This document shows, one piece after another, positions 35,451 to 43,985 of a stretch of 64,000 nt of DNA. The first letter of the stretch is position 1. Each line of letters opens with the position of its first letter. The position numbers and the translations under genes were made by a program. The stretch lies in NCBI RefSeq assembly GCF_000378605.1, contig NZ_KB905156.1, positions 291,209-355,208 of the forward strand, read 5' to 3'. The notes below the pieces were generated by a model. The model saw nothing but the letters and a program-made list of their open reading frames with translations. It did no database searches and was not told where the DNA came from. This stretch comes from Thioalkalivibrio sp. ALJ21. Lineage in GTDB: Bacteria > Pseudomonadota > Gammaproteobacteria > Ectothiorhodospirales > Ectothiorhodospiraceae.

Positions 35451-36404
35451 TCAGTCGGCCTGATCGGCCGCGACCGCATCAAGGTAGGCGCGCACGCCTT
35501 CCTCGATATCGTGAAATTCCAGGTCGCAGCCGGCCGCACGCAGCTGCGAAAGGTCGGCCTGGGTATAGCTCTGGTAGCGGCCCTTCAGGTGATCCGGGAA
35601 CGGGATGTATTCGATCTCGCCGCGGCCGAACCAGTCGATCGTCGCACGCGCCATGTCGTTGAAGGTCCGCGCGTGGCCGGTCCCGCAGTTGTAGATCCCG
35701 TTGACCTCCGGATGTTCCAGCAACCACAGTTTCAGGTTCACGCAGTCACGCACATCGACAAAGTCGCGGCGCTGTTCGCCATCGGCGTAACCATCACAAC
35801 CCTCGAACAACCGGACCGTGTTGCCCTCGCGCAGCTGGTTGCTGAAGTGATGGATCACGCTGGCCATCCCGCCCTTGTAGCCCTCGCGCGGGCCGTAGAC
35901 ATTGAAGTAGCGCAGCCCCACCACCTGGGCGGTCAGTTGATCCATGTGCCGGCGCAAGTACTGGTCGAATGCGAGTTTGGAATAACCGTATGCATTCAGC
36001 GGGCGCTCGTGAGTCGGGTCCTCGCGGAAGGTGTCGTTACCGCCGTACACCGCAGCCGACGAGGCATAAATAAACGGGATACGTCGATCCTGGCACCAGT
36101 GAAACAGCTCGCGGGTGTAGGCGAAGTTGTTACGCATGATGTAGCGCCCGTCCCACTCGGTCGTCGCCGAGCAGGCACCCATGTGGAACACTGCCTCCAC
36201 TGGCCCCAGGTGGGCATCGCCCTCGACCAGGTCACGGAAGTCTTCCTTGTCGTGATAGTCGGCGATGATGCAGTCGGTCAGGTTCAGCGCCTTCTGCCCA
36301 TGGGTCAGGTTGTCGACCACAATGATGTCGGTGCGACCACGACGATTGAGCTCCTTGACCAGATTGCTGCCGATGAATCCGGCACCGCCGGTAACAATAA
36401 TCAC
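35451..36404 (-). CDS. hldD: ADP-L-glycero-D-manno-heptose 6-epimerase
   Basis: HldD performs the last step of ADP-heptose synthesis, converting ADP-D,D-heptose to ADP-L,D-heptose. The GTG at 36404 gives the standard MIIVTGGAGFIGSNLVKEL opening and follows an AGGAG site. The 317-residue short-chain dehydrogenase has the Rossmann glycine motif TGGAGFIG and the catalytic Tyr-Lys pair in YGYSKLAFDQ. It lies downstream of hldE and upstream of kdoO on the same strand. Confidence 0.96.
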   Translation of the reverse strand: MIIVTGGAGFIGSNLVKELNRRGRTDIIVVDNLTHGQKALNLTDCIIADYHDKEDFRDLVEGDAHLGPVEAVFHMGACSATTEWDGRYIMRNNFAYTRELFHWCQDRRIPFIYASSAAVYGGNDTFREDPTHERPLNAYGYSKLAFDQYLRRHMDQLTAQVVGLRYFNVYGPREGYKGGMASVIHHFSNQLREGNTVRLFEGCDGYADGEQRRDFVDVRDCVNLKLWLLEHPEVNGIYNCGTGHARTFNDMARATIDWFGRGEIEYIPFPDHLKGRYQSYTQADLSQLRAAGCDLEFHDIEEGVRAYLDAVAADQAD

Positions 36405-36491
36405 GGGGACGACTCCTGAAAAAGCTGGGGATGCGCCGCATTGTACGCGGCGCACGGAAGACGGGGAAAGCGAGGCGCAGGACGGTGGGCG

Positions 36492-37925
36492 TCAGGACTC
36501 CGAGGGCTTGCGCATGCGTTCGATCATCGACGAGGTCGAGCACCCATCAAGGAAGTCGAGGATCTCCACGCGTCCGCCGTGTGCCACCACGGCATCGTGC
36601 CCGGCGATGTCCTTCGGGCGGTAGTCCCCGCCCTTCACCAGCCGATCCGGAAGGACCTCTCCGATCAGGCGCGCCGGGGTGTCTTCGGAGAACGGCACGA
36701 CCCAGTCCACCGAGGCGAGCCCGGCGAGGACCGCCATGCGCTGCTCGACGGGGTTCACCGGGCGTCCCTCTCCCTTCAGGCGGCGTACCGAGTCATCGTC
36801 GTTGACCGCCACAATCAGGCGGTCGCCCAGACTGCGCGCCCGCTCCAGATAGGCGACATGCCCCGCATGCAGCAGATCGAAGCAGCCGTTGGTCATCACG
36901 ATGCGTTCACCATGTACGCGGGCATCCGCCACGGCGTGTAGCAGTTCATCTTCGGTCAGCACCCCGCGGCCAGTCTGCTCCTGATCCTGCAAGGCACGGC
37001 GCAGTTCCGCCACGCTGACTGTCGCGGTACCCAGCTTGGCCACCACGATACCGGCAGCAATATTGGCCAGGGCCATCGCCTGAGGCAGCTCCAGGCCGGT
37101 TGCGAGCCCGGCCGCCAGCGTCGCAATCACGGTGTCGCCGGCACCGGTCACATCGAACACCTCCCGTGCCCGGGCCGCCAGGTGCACCGGCACCGCACCC
37201 GGACGAATCAGGCTCATGCCGTCTTCGCCACGCGTCACCAGCAGCCCTTCGATTCCGCAGTCCCGAGCGAGCGTCTCGCCTCGCGCGACCAGTTCCGTCT
37301 CGTCGACGCAGTGCCCGACCACCGCCTCGAATTCGGTCAGATTCGGGGTGATCAGCGTGGCCCCGCGGTAAAGGGAGAAGTCGCGGCCCTTGGGGTCGAC
37401 CAGTACGGGGACCCCGGCGGCGCGGGCGGCCTGGATCAGGGGTTGGGGATCGCGCAGCGCGCCCTTGGCGTAGTCGGACAGGACGACGGCGCCGCAGTTG
37501 GCCAGCAGGGGCTCGACCTGTGGCAGCAGGTCGGCTGCGCGGGTGCCGGGGAAGCCGTCCTCGAAGTCGAGCCGGATCAGCTGCTGGTGGCGGCTGATCA
37601 CGCGCAGCTTGGTGATGGTGGCCGCCCCGGGCTGGCGACGGAAGTGGCAGGCCACTCCCGCGCCCTCAAGCAGACCGGACAGTTCGGCCGCGGCCTCGTC
37701 CTCGCCGGTGACACCGACCAGATCGGCGTGACCACCCAGGGCGGCGAGATTCAGTGCAACGTTGCCGGCCCCGCCCGGGCGCTGTTCGATGTCGCGCACA
37801 TGGACTACCGGGACCGGGGCCTCGGGCGAGATGCGGTCAGTGCCGCCGTGCCAGTAGCGATCCAGCATCAGATCGCCAATCACCAGCACGCGGGCCTGAT
37901 CGAACGGGGGCAAGGAGAGCTTCAT
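36492..37925 (-). CDS. hldE: Bifunctional heptose 7-phosphate kinase / heptose 1-phosphate adenyltransferase
   Basis: HldE carries two steps of ADP-heptose synthesis. Residues 1 to about 315 form a PfkB-type kinase ([27 protein letters not shown], and the anion hole TGAGDTVIA). Residues about 340-477 form a nucleotidyltransferase with [16 protein letters not shown]. The 477-residue length is that of the E. coli fusion protein. The ATG at 37925 is the only good start. Together with GmhA, GmhB and HldD this completes the heptose pathway inside the window. Confidence 0.97.
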   Translation of the reverse strand: MKLSLPPFDQARVLVIGDLMLDRYWHGGTDRISPEAPVPVVHVRDIEQRPGGAGNVALNLAALGGHADLVGVTGEDEAAAELSGLLEGAGVACHFRRQPGAATITKLRVISRHQQLIRLDFEDGFPGTRAADLLPQVEPLLANCGAVVLSDYAKGALRDPQPLIQAARAAGVPVLVDPKGRDFSLYRGATLITPNLTEFEAVVGHCVDETELVARGETLARDCGIEGLLVTRGEDGMSLIRPGAVPVHLAARAREVFDVTGAGDTVIATLAAGLATGLELPQAMALANIAAGIVVAKLGTATVSVAELRRALQDQEQTGRGVLTEDELLHAVADARVHGERIVMTNGCFDLLHAGHVAYLERARSLGDRLIVAVNDDDSVRRLKGEGRPVNPVEQRMAVLAGLASVDWVVPFSEDTPARLIGEVLPDRLVKGGDYRPKDIAGHDAVVAHGGRVEILDFLDGCSTSSMIERMRKPSES

Positions 37926-38001
37926 CGGATGCGTGCGCGGGAGCGCCCGGGGCGGGCACGATTCACCCCGGTGCAGATGCCGGGGCGCGGGCCCACGGCG
38001 A

Positions 38002-38226
38002 TCAGGCGTCGTCCTTCAGGATGAACTGGGTGCCACAGTACGGGCACTGAAAACGGCCGTCCGGGGTCTCGTCGATCGGCAGAAAGACGCGCGGGTGCGA
38101 GGCCCACAGTGCCATCTTTGGCGTCGGGCAGTGCAGCGGCAGGTCCTGTTTGGTGACCGTGATCTCCGGCTGCGCGTTCGCGGTCTCGTACTGGTCCTGG
38201 TGATGGGCGGTATCGGGATTGACCAT
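38002..38226 (-). CDS. Small zinc-finger (CHCC type) protein
   Basis: The 74-residue protein ends in a zinc-ribbon of the zf-CHCC family: [21 protein letters not shown] followed by [12 protein letters not shown]. The cysteines at about 33, 61 and 64 with a His between them are the ligands. Relatives include the small bacterial homologues of the mitochondrial complex I subunit NDUFS6; their bacterial role is unclear. The ATG at 38226 is used; its upstream sequence runs straight into the repeat at 38247, leaving only 20 bases, so the repeat must contain or replace its promoter unless ilvE transcription reads through. Confidence 0.82.
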   Translation of the reverse strand: MVNPDTAHHQDQYETANAQPEITVTKQDLPLHCPTPKMALWASHPRVFLPIDETPDGRFQCPYCGTQFILKDDA

Positions 38227-38246
38227 GGTTTTCGTCTCGCGTGTTG

Positions 38247-38529
38247 GGGAAACACTGATTAATGCACGCGCTCGCGCTCGAGTCGCTTTTGCGTGCGAAC
38301 AAGGCGCGGTGACTGCCGTGCAGTCATTCTGCACAAGGGAACCGCAACGCCGTGCGCGCGCAAAAGCGGCCGAGCCCCGTCTTTCAATAGCTTGTGGGGG
38401 TTGGCACCCCAGGTTACCCGGTCCTGCGTTGCGCCGCTTGCGGGTAGAACCACTACCCGCTGCACGACGCGCCTTGTCTCGGAAAACCTGGGGTGCCAAC
38501 GCGAGCGTGTGCATTAATCAGTGTTTCCC
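38247..38529. repeat. Full copy 1 of a 283-bp terminal-inverted, foldable repeat
   Basis: The element starts GGGAAACACTGATTAATGC and ends with its reverse complement; 30 of the first 32 bases are complementary to the last 32. It has two internal arms. Arm A is closed by 38285-38296 with 38356-38367, tipped by a GACTGC/GCAGTC hairpin (38311-38325). Arm B is closed by a perfect 16-bp stem (38400-38415 with 38485-38500), tipped by a perfect 8-bp hairpin (38440-38460). No convincing protein is encoded. It lies between ilvE and the zinc-finger gene; its last base is the first base of the ilvE stop codon complement. A copy in opposite orientation lies at 42403-42683. Confidence 0.88.
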
Positions 38530-39449
38530 TAGAGGTAGGTCAGCCACCCGTCGTGCTGACGGTCGCGGCCCTGTACGACATCAAAATAGCGCGATTGCAG
38601 GCGTTCGGTAATCGGCCCGCGGGTGCCGGAGCCAATCGGTCGGTCGTCGACCTCGCGGATCGGGGTCACTTCGGCGGCGGTACCGGTGAAGAAGGCCTCG
38701 TCGGCGATGTAGACCTCGTCGCGGGTGATGCGCTTCTCCACCACACGCAGGCCTTCCTCCTCGGCCAGGGTGATCACCGTGCGGCGGGTGATGCCGTCCA
38801 GCGCGGAGGTCAGGTCCGGGGTGAGCAGCACGCCATCGCGCACCAGGAAGATGTTCTCGCCACTGCCCTCGGCCACGTAGCCCTCGGTATCCAGCAGCAT
38901 CGCCTCGTCGTAGCCGCAGCGGGTCGCCTCCTGCAGGGCCATCATCGAGTTCATGTAATTGCCGTTGGCCTTGGCCTTGCACATGGTCACGTTCACGTGG
39001 TGCCGACTGTAGGACGAGGTGCGGATGCGGATGCCCTTCTCCATGCCCTCGTCGCCCAGATAGGCGCCCCAGTGCCAGGCCGCGACCATCGCGTGCACAT
39101 TGAGGTTGTCCGCGCGCAGGCCCATGCCCTCGGAGCCGAGGAAGCACATCGGGCGCAGGTAGGCGCTCTCCAGGCCGTTGTCGCGCACCGAGGCGACCTG
39201 CGCGTCGTTCAGCTCGTCGGCCGAGTACGGGATGGTCATGCCTAGGATCTTGGCGGAGTTGAACAGGCGCCGGGTGTGGTCCTGCAGCCGAAAGATCGCC
39301 GGGCCCCGCTCGGTCTTGTAGGCGCGCACACCCTCGAACACACCCATGCCGTAATGCAGGGTGTGGGTCAGTACGTGGGTCTGCGCCTCGCGCCAGGGCA
39401 CCATCTGCCCGTCCAGCCAGATCACCCCGTCGCGGTCGGCCATCGACAT
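38529..39449 (-). CDS. ilvE: Branched-chain amino acid aminotransferase
   Basis: IlvE is a PLP enzyme that transfers the amino group between glutamate and the keto acids of Leu, Ile and Val. The ATG at 39449 follows AGGGA; the next ATG two codons on is possible. The 306-residue product has the fold-type IV motifs: HYGMGVFEGVRAY, the PLP lysine in CKAKANGNYMNSMMA, EGSGENIFLV and GITRRTVI. The stop codon TAG takes its final G from the outer end of the repeat element, so the element sits directly against the gene. glnE lies 13 bases upstream on the same strand. Confidence 0.95.
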   Translation of the reverse strand: MSMADRDGVIWLDGQMVPWREAQTHVLTHTLHYGMGVFEGVRAYKTERGPAIFRLQDHTRRLFNSAKILGMTIPYSADELNDAQVASVRDNGLESAYLRPMCFLGSEGMGLRADNLNVHAMVAAWHWGAYLGDEGMEKGIRIRTSSYSRHHVNVTMCKAKANGNYMNSMMALQEATRCGYDEAMLLDTEGYVAEGSGENIFLVRDGVLLTPDLTSALDGITRRTVITLAEEEGLRVVEKRITRDEVYIADEAFFTGTAAEVTPIREVDDRPIGSGTRGPITERLQSRYFDVVQGRDRQHDGWLTYL

Positions 39450-39462
39450 GTCTTGTATCCCT

Positions 39463-42390
39463 CTAGGCGTTCTTGTTGGCGACCGGATCCGGCGCACCGA
39501 ACAGGTCATTCCAGGTTTCGATTATGCGGTCGCGCACTGCCAGCAAATCGTCGTCCGGCTCCTCGACCCGGGCCTCCCGGCCCGCCAGCGTCAGGCGGTG
39601 GATGCGGTTGCGCAGATCCCGATAGGCATCCGCCAGCGCCTCGCTCAGATCCTCGCCGATCACGCCCTCGCGCCCGAGGGTCTCCAGCGTGCGGATCTTG
39701 TCCGGCCAGTCGCAGACGGCGGGATGGTCGTGGGCGGATACCAAAACCCAGTATTGAACCATGAATTCGATATCAGTGATACCGCCCCGATCGCGCTTGA
39801 GATGGAAGCCCTGGCCCTTTTTCGAGGCGTGCTCGGCCAGCATGCGCTGGCGCATCTCGACGACCTCCGCCCGCAGGGCATCGGTGTCGCGTTCGCGGGT
39901 CAGCACCTCGCGGCGCAGGGCATCGAACTGCTCGCCCAGCGCAGGATCACCGGCGACGAAACGGGCGCGCACCAGTGCCTGATGCTCCCAGGTCCAGGCG
40001 GATTCGTCCTGATAACGGCGGAATGCCTGCAACCCGCTGACCAGCAGACCGGACGTACCGCTCGGCCGCAGCCGCGTATCCACCTCGTACAGCCTGCCGG
40101 CCGCGGTAAAGGCCCCCAGCAGATGAACCACACGCTGCGCGACCCGGGCAAAGAACTCGGCGTTGTCGATCACCTTCGGCCCGGCGGTCTGCGCGTTTTC
40201 GCCCTCGGAGTCATGCAGGAACACGACGTCCAGATCGGAGCCATAGCCCAGCTCGAAGCCGCCCAGCTTGCCGTATCCGATCACCGCGAAGCGCGCCGGG
40301 CGCTGGTCGTCGCCCTCGCCACAGCGCGGCTCGCCGTGACGCTCGATCAGCTTGTCCCAGGCCAGCTTGAGCACCCGCTCGAGCATCACCTCCGCCAGCC
40401 AGGTCAGATGGTCGGAGACCTTCATCAGCGGCAGAAAGCCCATGATGTCGGCCGCCGCCACGCGCAGCGTCTGCACCTGCTTGAACTGTCGCAGGCGGTC
40501 CAGCATCTGTTCGTGGTCCTCGCCCGGGAACTGCGCGAGTTCGGCCTCCAGTTCCTCGCGCAGCCCGTCCCGGTCCGGCGGGGCGTACAGGGCACGCGGG
40601 TCGAGCAGCTCGTCCAGCAGCACGGGAAAGCGCGTCAGCTGCTCGCTGATCCAGGGACTGGCCGCGACCAGCTTGACCAGCTGCGACAGCGCCAGCGGGT
40701 TCTCGACCAGCAGCGACAGATATACCGAGCGGCGGGCGATGGTGCGCACCATCTGCAGGGCGCGGGGCAGCACCGTGCCCGGCGCATCCAGCTCGGCCAG
40801 GGCCCCGATCAACAGCGGCATCAGGCGGTCCAGTCGCTGGCGCCCGGTGGTGCTCATCGCACGCACGCCGGGGCTCTCGCGCAGATCCACCAGCCCCTCC
40901 AGGGCCGCCGCGGGGTCGTCGAACCCGAGGGAGGCGAGAACCTCCCGCGCCACGTCGTCGTCCAGCGAGCCCTGCCACAGGCGATGCAACTGCTGCTCGC
41001 GATCCGCCTCGGGCGAGCTGTCCATGGACTCGGCGTCATCGCGTTGCGGGGCGGTGAACACCTGCTCGAAGTGCGCATGCACCCGGCGCTGCTCGCGCAC
41101 CAGCGCCGCCTCGAAGGTCACCTCGCTGTCGAATCCCAGCGACAGGGCCAGGCGGGTCCGGTCGCCGGCAGAGCGCGGCAGACGGTGGGTCTGCTGATCG
41201 TTGAGCATCTGCAGGCGATTCTCGACCCGGCGCAGAAAGCGATAACTGCGCTCCAGCTGGTCGACCGCGTAGCCCGGCAGCAGCTCGCGCGCCCGAAGCA
41301 CCTCCATCACGCCCAGCAGGTCCCGCCGCTGCAGGGCCTGGTCGCGCCCGCCGCGAATCAGCTGGAACGACTGGGCGATGAACTCGATCTCGCGGATCCC
41401 GCCCTCGCCATGCTTCACGTCTTCGTAGCGGCCGCGACGGGCGGACTCGTCGTTGATCATCTGCTTTAGCTCGCGCAGGTTCGCGAGCGTGCCGTAGTCC
41501 AGATAGCGGCGGTAGATGAACGGGCGCAGGCGCTTCATCAGCGCATCGCCCGCGGCCGCGTCCCCTGCCAGTGGGCGCGCCTTGATCAGGGCGTAGCGCT
41601 CCCATTCGCGGCCATGCGCCTGGTAGTAGTCCTCCATCGCATCGAAGTGCATCACCAGCGGGCCCGAGTCGCCGAATGGGCGCAGACGCATATCGACGCG
41701 ATAGCAGAAGCCGTCCGCGGTCACCTCGGACAGCGCCGCGATCAAAGCTCGCCCCAGCTTCTGAAAGTACGCACCGTTATCCAGCACCCGTTCGCCATCG
41801 GTCTCGCCGGACTCGGCGTAGGCGAAGATCAAATCGATATCGGAGGAAAAATTCAGCTCGCCGCCACCGAGCTTCCCGAGCCCCAGCACGACCAGCGACT
41901 GCGGTGCGCCGTCGGCCCCGCGCGGCTGCCCGTGGCGCCCCTGGTAGTGGCAATCGAGCCAGTCCAGCGCGCCCTGGATCAGGCCCTGGGCAAGACGGCT
42001 GAGGTCGTGCATCACCTCGTCCAGATCCGCGCGCCCCTCCAGGTCCCGCCAGGCGATGCGGATCATCTCGCGATGGCGAACCTCTCGCAGCGCCTGTTTC
42101 AACTGCCCCTCGCCTTCCGCCTGCTCCAGCGCGGCACGCAGCATCGCGGCAAAGGCGGCGTCGTCGCACGCGGGCACTCGTCCCTCGGCGTCCAGGGTGT
42201 CCAGCAGGTAGTCCGGATGCCGCCGCAGCGTCTGGGCCAGGTAGTGACTGAACGCCAGCGGACTGGCCGCATCGCCCGTCAGGCTGTCGGGCCACTCGGC
42301 CAGTCCGCCGAGGTCGTCCAGCAGATGCGCGACCTCCTCATCCAGGACGGGGGGCAGGGCTTCGGGGGTCTCGGGCAGGGGCTTGTCCAT
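39463..42390 (-). CDS. glnE: Glutamine synthetase adenylyltransferase / adenylyl-removing enzyme
   Basis: GlnE adds and removes AMP on glutamine synthetase in response to PII signalling. The 975-residue protein has two nucleotidyltransferase domains. The first (N-terminal half) carries LGLGKLGGGELNFSSDIDLIF; the second carries IGYGKLGGFELGYGSDLDVVFLHD. Both have the G[GS]..(D)xD active-site pattern intact, and regulatory helical bundles lie between and after. The gene is normal length and directly precedes ilvE, so nitrogen regulation and transamination may be co-transcribed. Its start lies 12 bases from repeat copy 2. Confidence 0.96.
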   Translation of the reverse strand: MDKPLPETPEALPPVLDEEVAHLLDDLGGLAEWPDSLTGDAASPLAFSHYLAQTLRRHPDYLLDTLDAEGRVPACDDAAFAAMLRAALEQAEGEGQLKQALREVRHREMIRIAWRDLEGRADLDEVMHDLSRLAQGLIQGALDWLDCHYQGRHGQPRGADGAPQSLVVLGLGKLGGGELNFSSDIDLIFAYAESGETDGERVLDNGAYFQKLGRALIAALSEVTADGFCYRVDMRLRPFGDSGPLVMHFDAMEDYYQAHGREWERYALIKARPLAGDAAAGDALMKRLRPFIYRRYLDYGTLANLRELKQMINDESARRGRYEDVKHGEGGIREIEFIAQSFQLIRGGRDQALQRRDLLGVMEVLRARELLPGYAVDQLERSYRFLRRVENRLQMLNDQQTHRLPRSAGDRTRLALSLGFDSEVTFEAALVREQRRVHAHFEQVFTAPQRDDAESMDSSPEADREQQLHRLWQGSLDDDVAREVLASLGFDDPAAALEGLVDLRESPGVRAMSTTGRQRLDRLMPLLIGALAELDAPGTVLPRALQMVRTIARRSVYLSLLVENPLALSQLVKLVAASPWISEQLTRFPVLLDELLDPRALYAPPDRDGLREELEAELAQFPGEDHEQMLDRLRQFKQVQTLRVAAADIMGFLPLMKVSDHLTWLAEVMLERVLKLAWDKLIERHGEPRCGEGDDQRPARFAVIGYGKLGGFELGYGSDLDVVFLHDSEGENAQTAGPKVIDNAEFFARVAQRVVHLLGAFTAAGRLYEVDTRLRPSGTSGLLVSGLQAFRRYQDESAWTWEHQALVRARFVAGDPALGEQFDALRREVLTRERDTDALRAEVVEMRQRMLAEHASKKGQGFHLKRDRGGITDIEFMVQYWVLVSAHDHPAVCDWPDKIRTLETLGREGVIGEDLSEALADAYRDLRNRIHRLTLAGREARVEEPDDDLLAVRDRIIETWNDLFGAPDPVANKNA

Positions 42391-42402
42391 GGGCCAAGCT
42401 TA

Positions 42403-42683
42403 GGGAAACACTGATCAATTTACACACTCGCGTTGGTAACCCAGGTTTTCCGAGGCAAGGCGCGTTATGCCACGGGTAGTGGTTCTACCCGTAAGTGACG
42501 CAACGCCGGATCGGGGAACCCGGGATGCCAACCCCAAGGGGCTCGGCCGCCCGTTGTTATCAAAAACGGGCGTGCGCTCGGCGTTGCGGCTCCCTTGTGC
42601 AGAATGCTGTACGGCAGTCACCGCGCCTTGCTCGCACGCAAAAGCGACGAAGCAGCGAGCGTGTACATGGATCAGTGTTTCCC
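42403..42683. repeat. Full copy 2 of the terminal-inverted, foldable repeat (opposite orientation)
   Basis: This 281-bp copy reads as the reverse complement of copy 1, with similarity along most of its length. Ends are GGGAAACACTGATCAATTTACAC and its imperfect complement. The hairpin ACGGGTAG/CTACCCGT (42472-42492) corresponds to GCGGGTAG/CTACCCGC in copy 1: the outermost pair changed from G-C to A-T on both sides, keeping pairing. The other arm differs, with a CGCCCGTT/AACGGGCG hairpin. The element fills most of the gap between glnE and the iron transporter genes. Confidence 0.87.
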
Positions 42684-42756
42684 TTCGAAACGGCGGCCGA
42701 CGTGCATGCCAGCCCCTTAGAAAGGCGCAAAGCCCCAACTCGGTAGCAGATAATCG

Positions 42757-42792
42757 TTGACACGGATGAGAACACAAATAACAATCGTTCTC
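42757..42792 (+). promoter_or_regulatory. Candidate promoter with overlapping Fur box for the iron ABC transporter
   Basis: TTGACA at 42757-42762 and AACAAT at 42780-42785 are separated by 17 bases, a fair sigma-70 promoter. The -10 lies inside a 19-base segment (42774-42792) that matches the classical Fur consensus at 12 positions, best in its right two thirds (AACAATCGTTCTC). The gene 29 bases downstream encodes a ferric-iron binding protein, which fits repression by Fur when iron is plentiful. Assignment is inference from pattern and context. Confidence 0.5.
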
Positions 42793-42820
42793 GTCTCATT
42801 TGCCAAATGGAAGATTCAGC

Positions 42821-43858
42821 ATGTCGTTTCGCCCCCTTTCCTGGCTAGTAATGGCCGCCGCGGCCGTGGCCGTCTCCATGCCCCTGGTCGGCTGCAGCCC
42901 GGCTGACGAAGATGAAGTCAATCTCTACTCGGCGCGGCAGGAGAACCTGATCCAGCCCCTGCTCGAGCAATTCACCGAGGAGACCGGCATCAAGGTCAAC
43001 CTGGTCACCGGCAGTGCCGACAGCCTGCTGCAGCGCCTGCGTCACGAGGGGCGCAATTCGCCCGCGGACGTGCTGATCACCGTGGACGCCGGCCGCCTGC
43101 ACCACGCCCAGCAGGCGGGTGTGCTGCAGGCTGTGGAATCCGACACGCTGAACGAGAACATCCCCGAGCGCTATCGCGACCCCGAAGGCGAGTGGTACGG
43201 CCTGTCGCTGCGCGCGCGCCCAATCCTCTATCACAAGGACCGGGTCGATCCGGATGACCTGTCCACCTACGAGGCCCTGACCGACGAGCAATGGGAAGGC
43301 CGCATCTGCATCCGCTCGTCCGACAACGTCTACAACCAGTCGCTGGTAGCCGCGATGATCGCGACCGAGGGCGCGGAGGCTGCCGAGGCCTGGGCCGAGG
43401 GCATCGTGAACAACATGGCGCGCCGGCCGCAGGGCGGCGACCGCGACCAGATTCGCGCGGTGGCCGACGGGGTTTGTGATGTTGCGATCGCCAACACCTA
43501 CTACCTGGGGCTGATGCTCGACGGCGACGGCAGCGACCGCGATGTCGCCGAACAAATCGGCGTCTTCTGGCCCAACCAGGACGACCGCGGTACGCACGTG
43601 AACATTAGTGGTGCGGGCGTGACGGCACATGCCCCGAACCGCGACAACGCCATCCGCCTGATCGAGTATCTCAGCTCGCAGGAGGCGCAAGAGTGGTACG
43701 CCGAGGCCAACCAGGAGTACCCGATCCGGGATGATGTGCCGGCCAGCGAGATCCTGCAGGGCTTTGGCGAGTTCAAGTCCGACGACATCGAGCTGCACCT
43801 GCTGGGCGACAACAACAGCGAGGCAGTGCGAATCATGGACCGCGTACGCTGGCGCTGA
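42821..43858 (+). CDS. fbpA: Ferric iron ABC transporter, substrate-binding lipoprotein
   Basis: This is the periplasmic iron-binding component of an FbpABC-type importer. The ATG at 42821 has a GGAAG site; a TTG at 42800 is less likely. Residues 1-25 form a signal peptide ending at a probable lipobox (PLVGCS), so the protein is probably membrane-anchored. The mature 320 residues show the family's VNLYSARQENLIQPLLEQF opening, DVLITVDAGRLHHAQQAG and the paired tyrosines in IANTYYLGLM that bind Fe(III). The final RVRWR is typical. An intrinsic terminator follows. Confidence 0.92.
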   Translation: MSFRPLSWLVMAAAAVAVSMPLVGCSPADEDEVNLYSARQENLIQPLLEQFTEETGIKVNLVTGSADSLLQRLRHEGRNSPADVLITVDAGRLHHAQQAGVLQAVESDTLNENIPERYRDPEGEWYGLSLRARPILYHKDRVDPDDLSTYEALTDEQWEGRICIRSSDNVYNQSLVAAMIATEGAEAAEAWAEGIVNNMARRPQGGDRDQIRAVADGVCDVAIANTYYLGLMLDGDGSDRDVAEQIGVFWPNQDDRGTHVNISGAGVTAHAPNRDNAIRLIEYLSSQEAQEWYAEANQEYPIRDDVPASEILQGFGEFKSDDIELHLLGDNNSEAVRIMDRVRWR

Positions 43859-43881
43859 TGCCCTTCGGGCCCACGCGTTTC

Positions 43882-43920
43882 GCAAGCCCCCGGCTCCGTC
43901 CGGGGGCTTGCTGTTTCTGC
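43882..43920 (+). terminator. Rho-independent terminator after fbpA
   Basis: A 12-bp perfect stem (43882-43893 with 43900-43911) around a six-base loop is followed by TGTTTCT. It lies 23 bases after the fbpA stop and before fbpB. It would reduce transcription into the permease and ATPase genes, giving an excess of binding protein, a common arrangement for ABC importers. Confidence 0.8.
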
Positions 43921-43985
43921 GAAGCCTTTAATGGGGAAGCGGTCTTGGTGGTATTCGAAACAAGAACCTTTATTATTCGCACTCC

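Noticed and set aside
38240-38535. Target-site duplication flanking repeat copy 1 (and the same at copy 2)
   Set aside because: Flanking bases (TG and TA; TA and TT) do not match beyond one base, so transposition by a duplicating transposase cannot be claimed.
38219-38611. Short open frames reading through repeat copy 1
   Set aside because: Frames differ between the two repeat copies, start without ribosome-binding sites and contain inverted-repeat sequence; no evidence of a protein.
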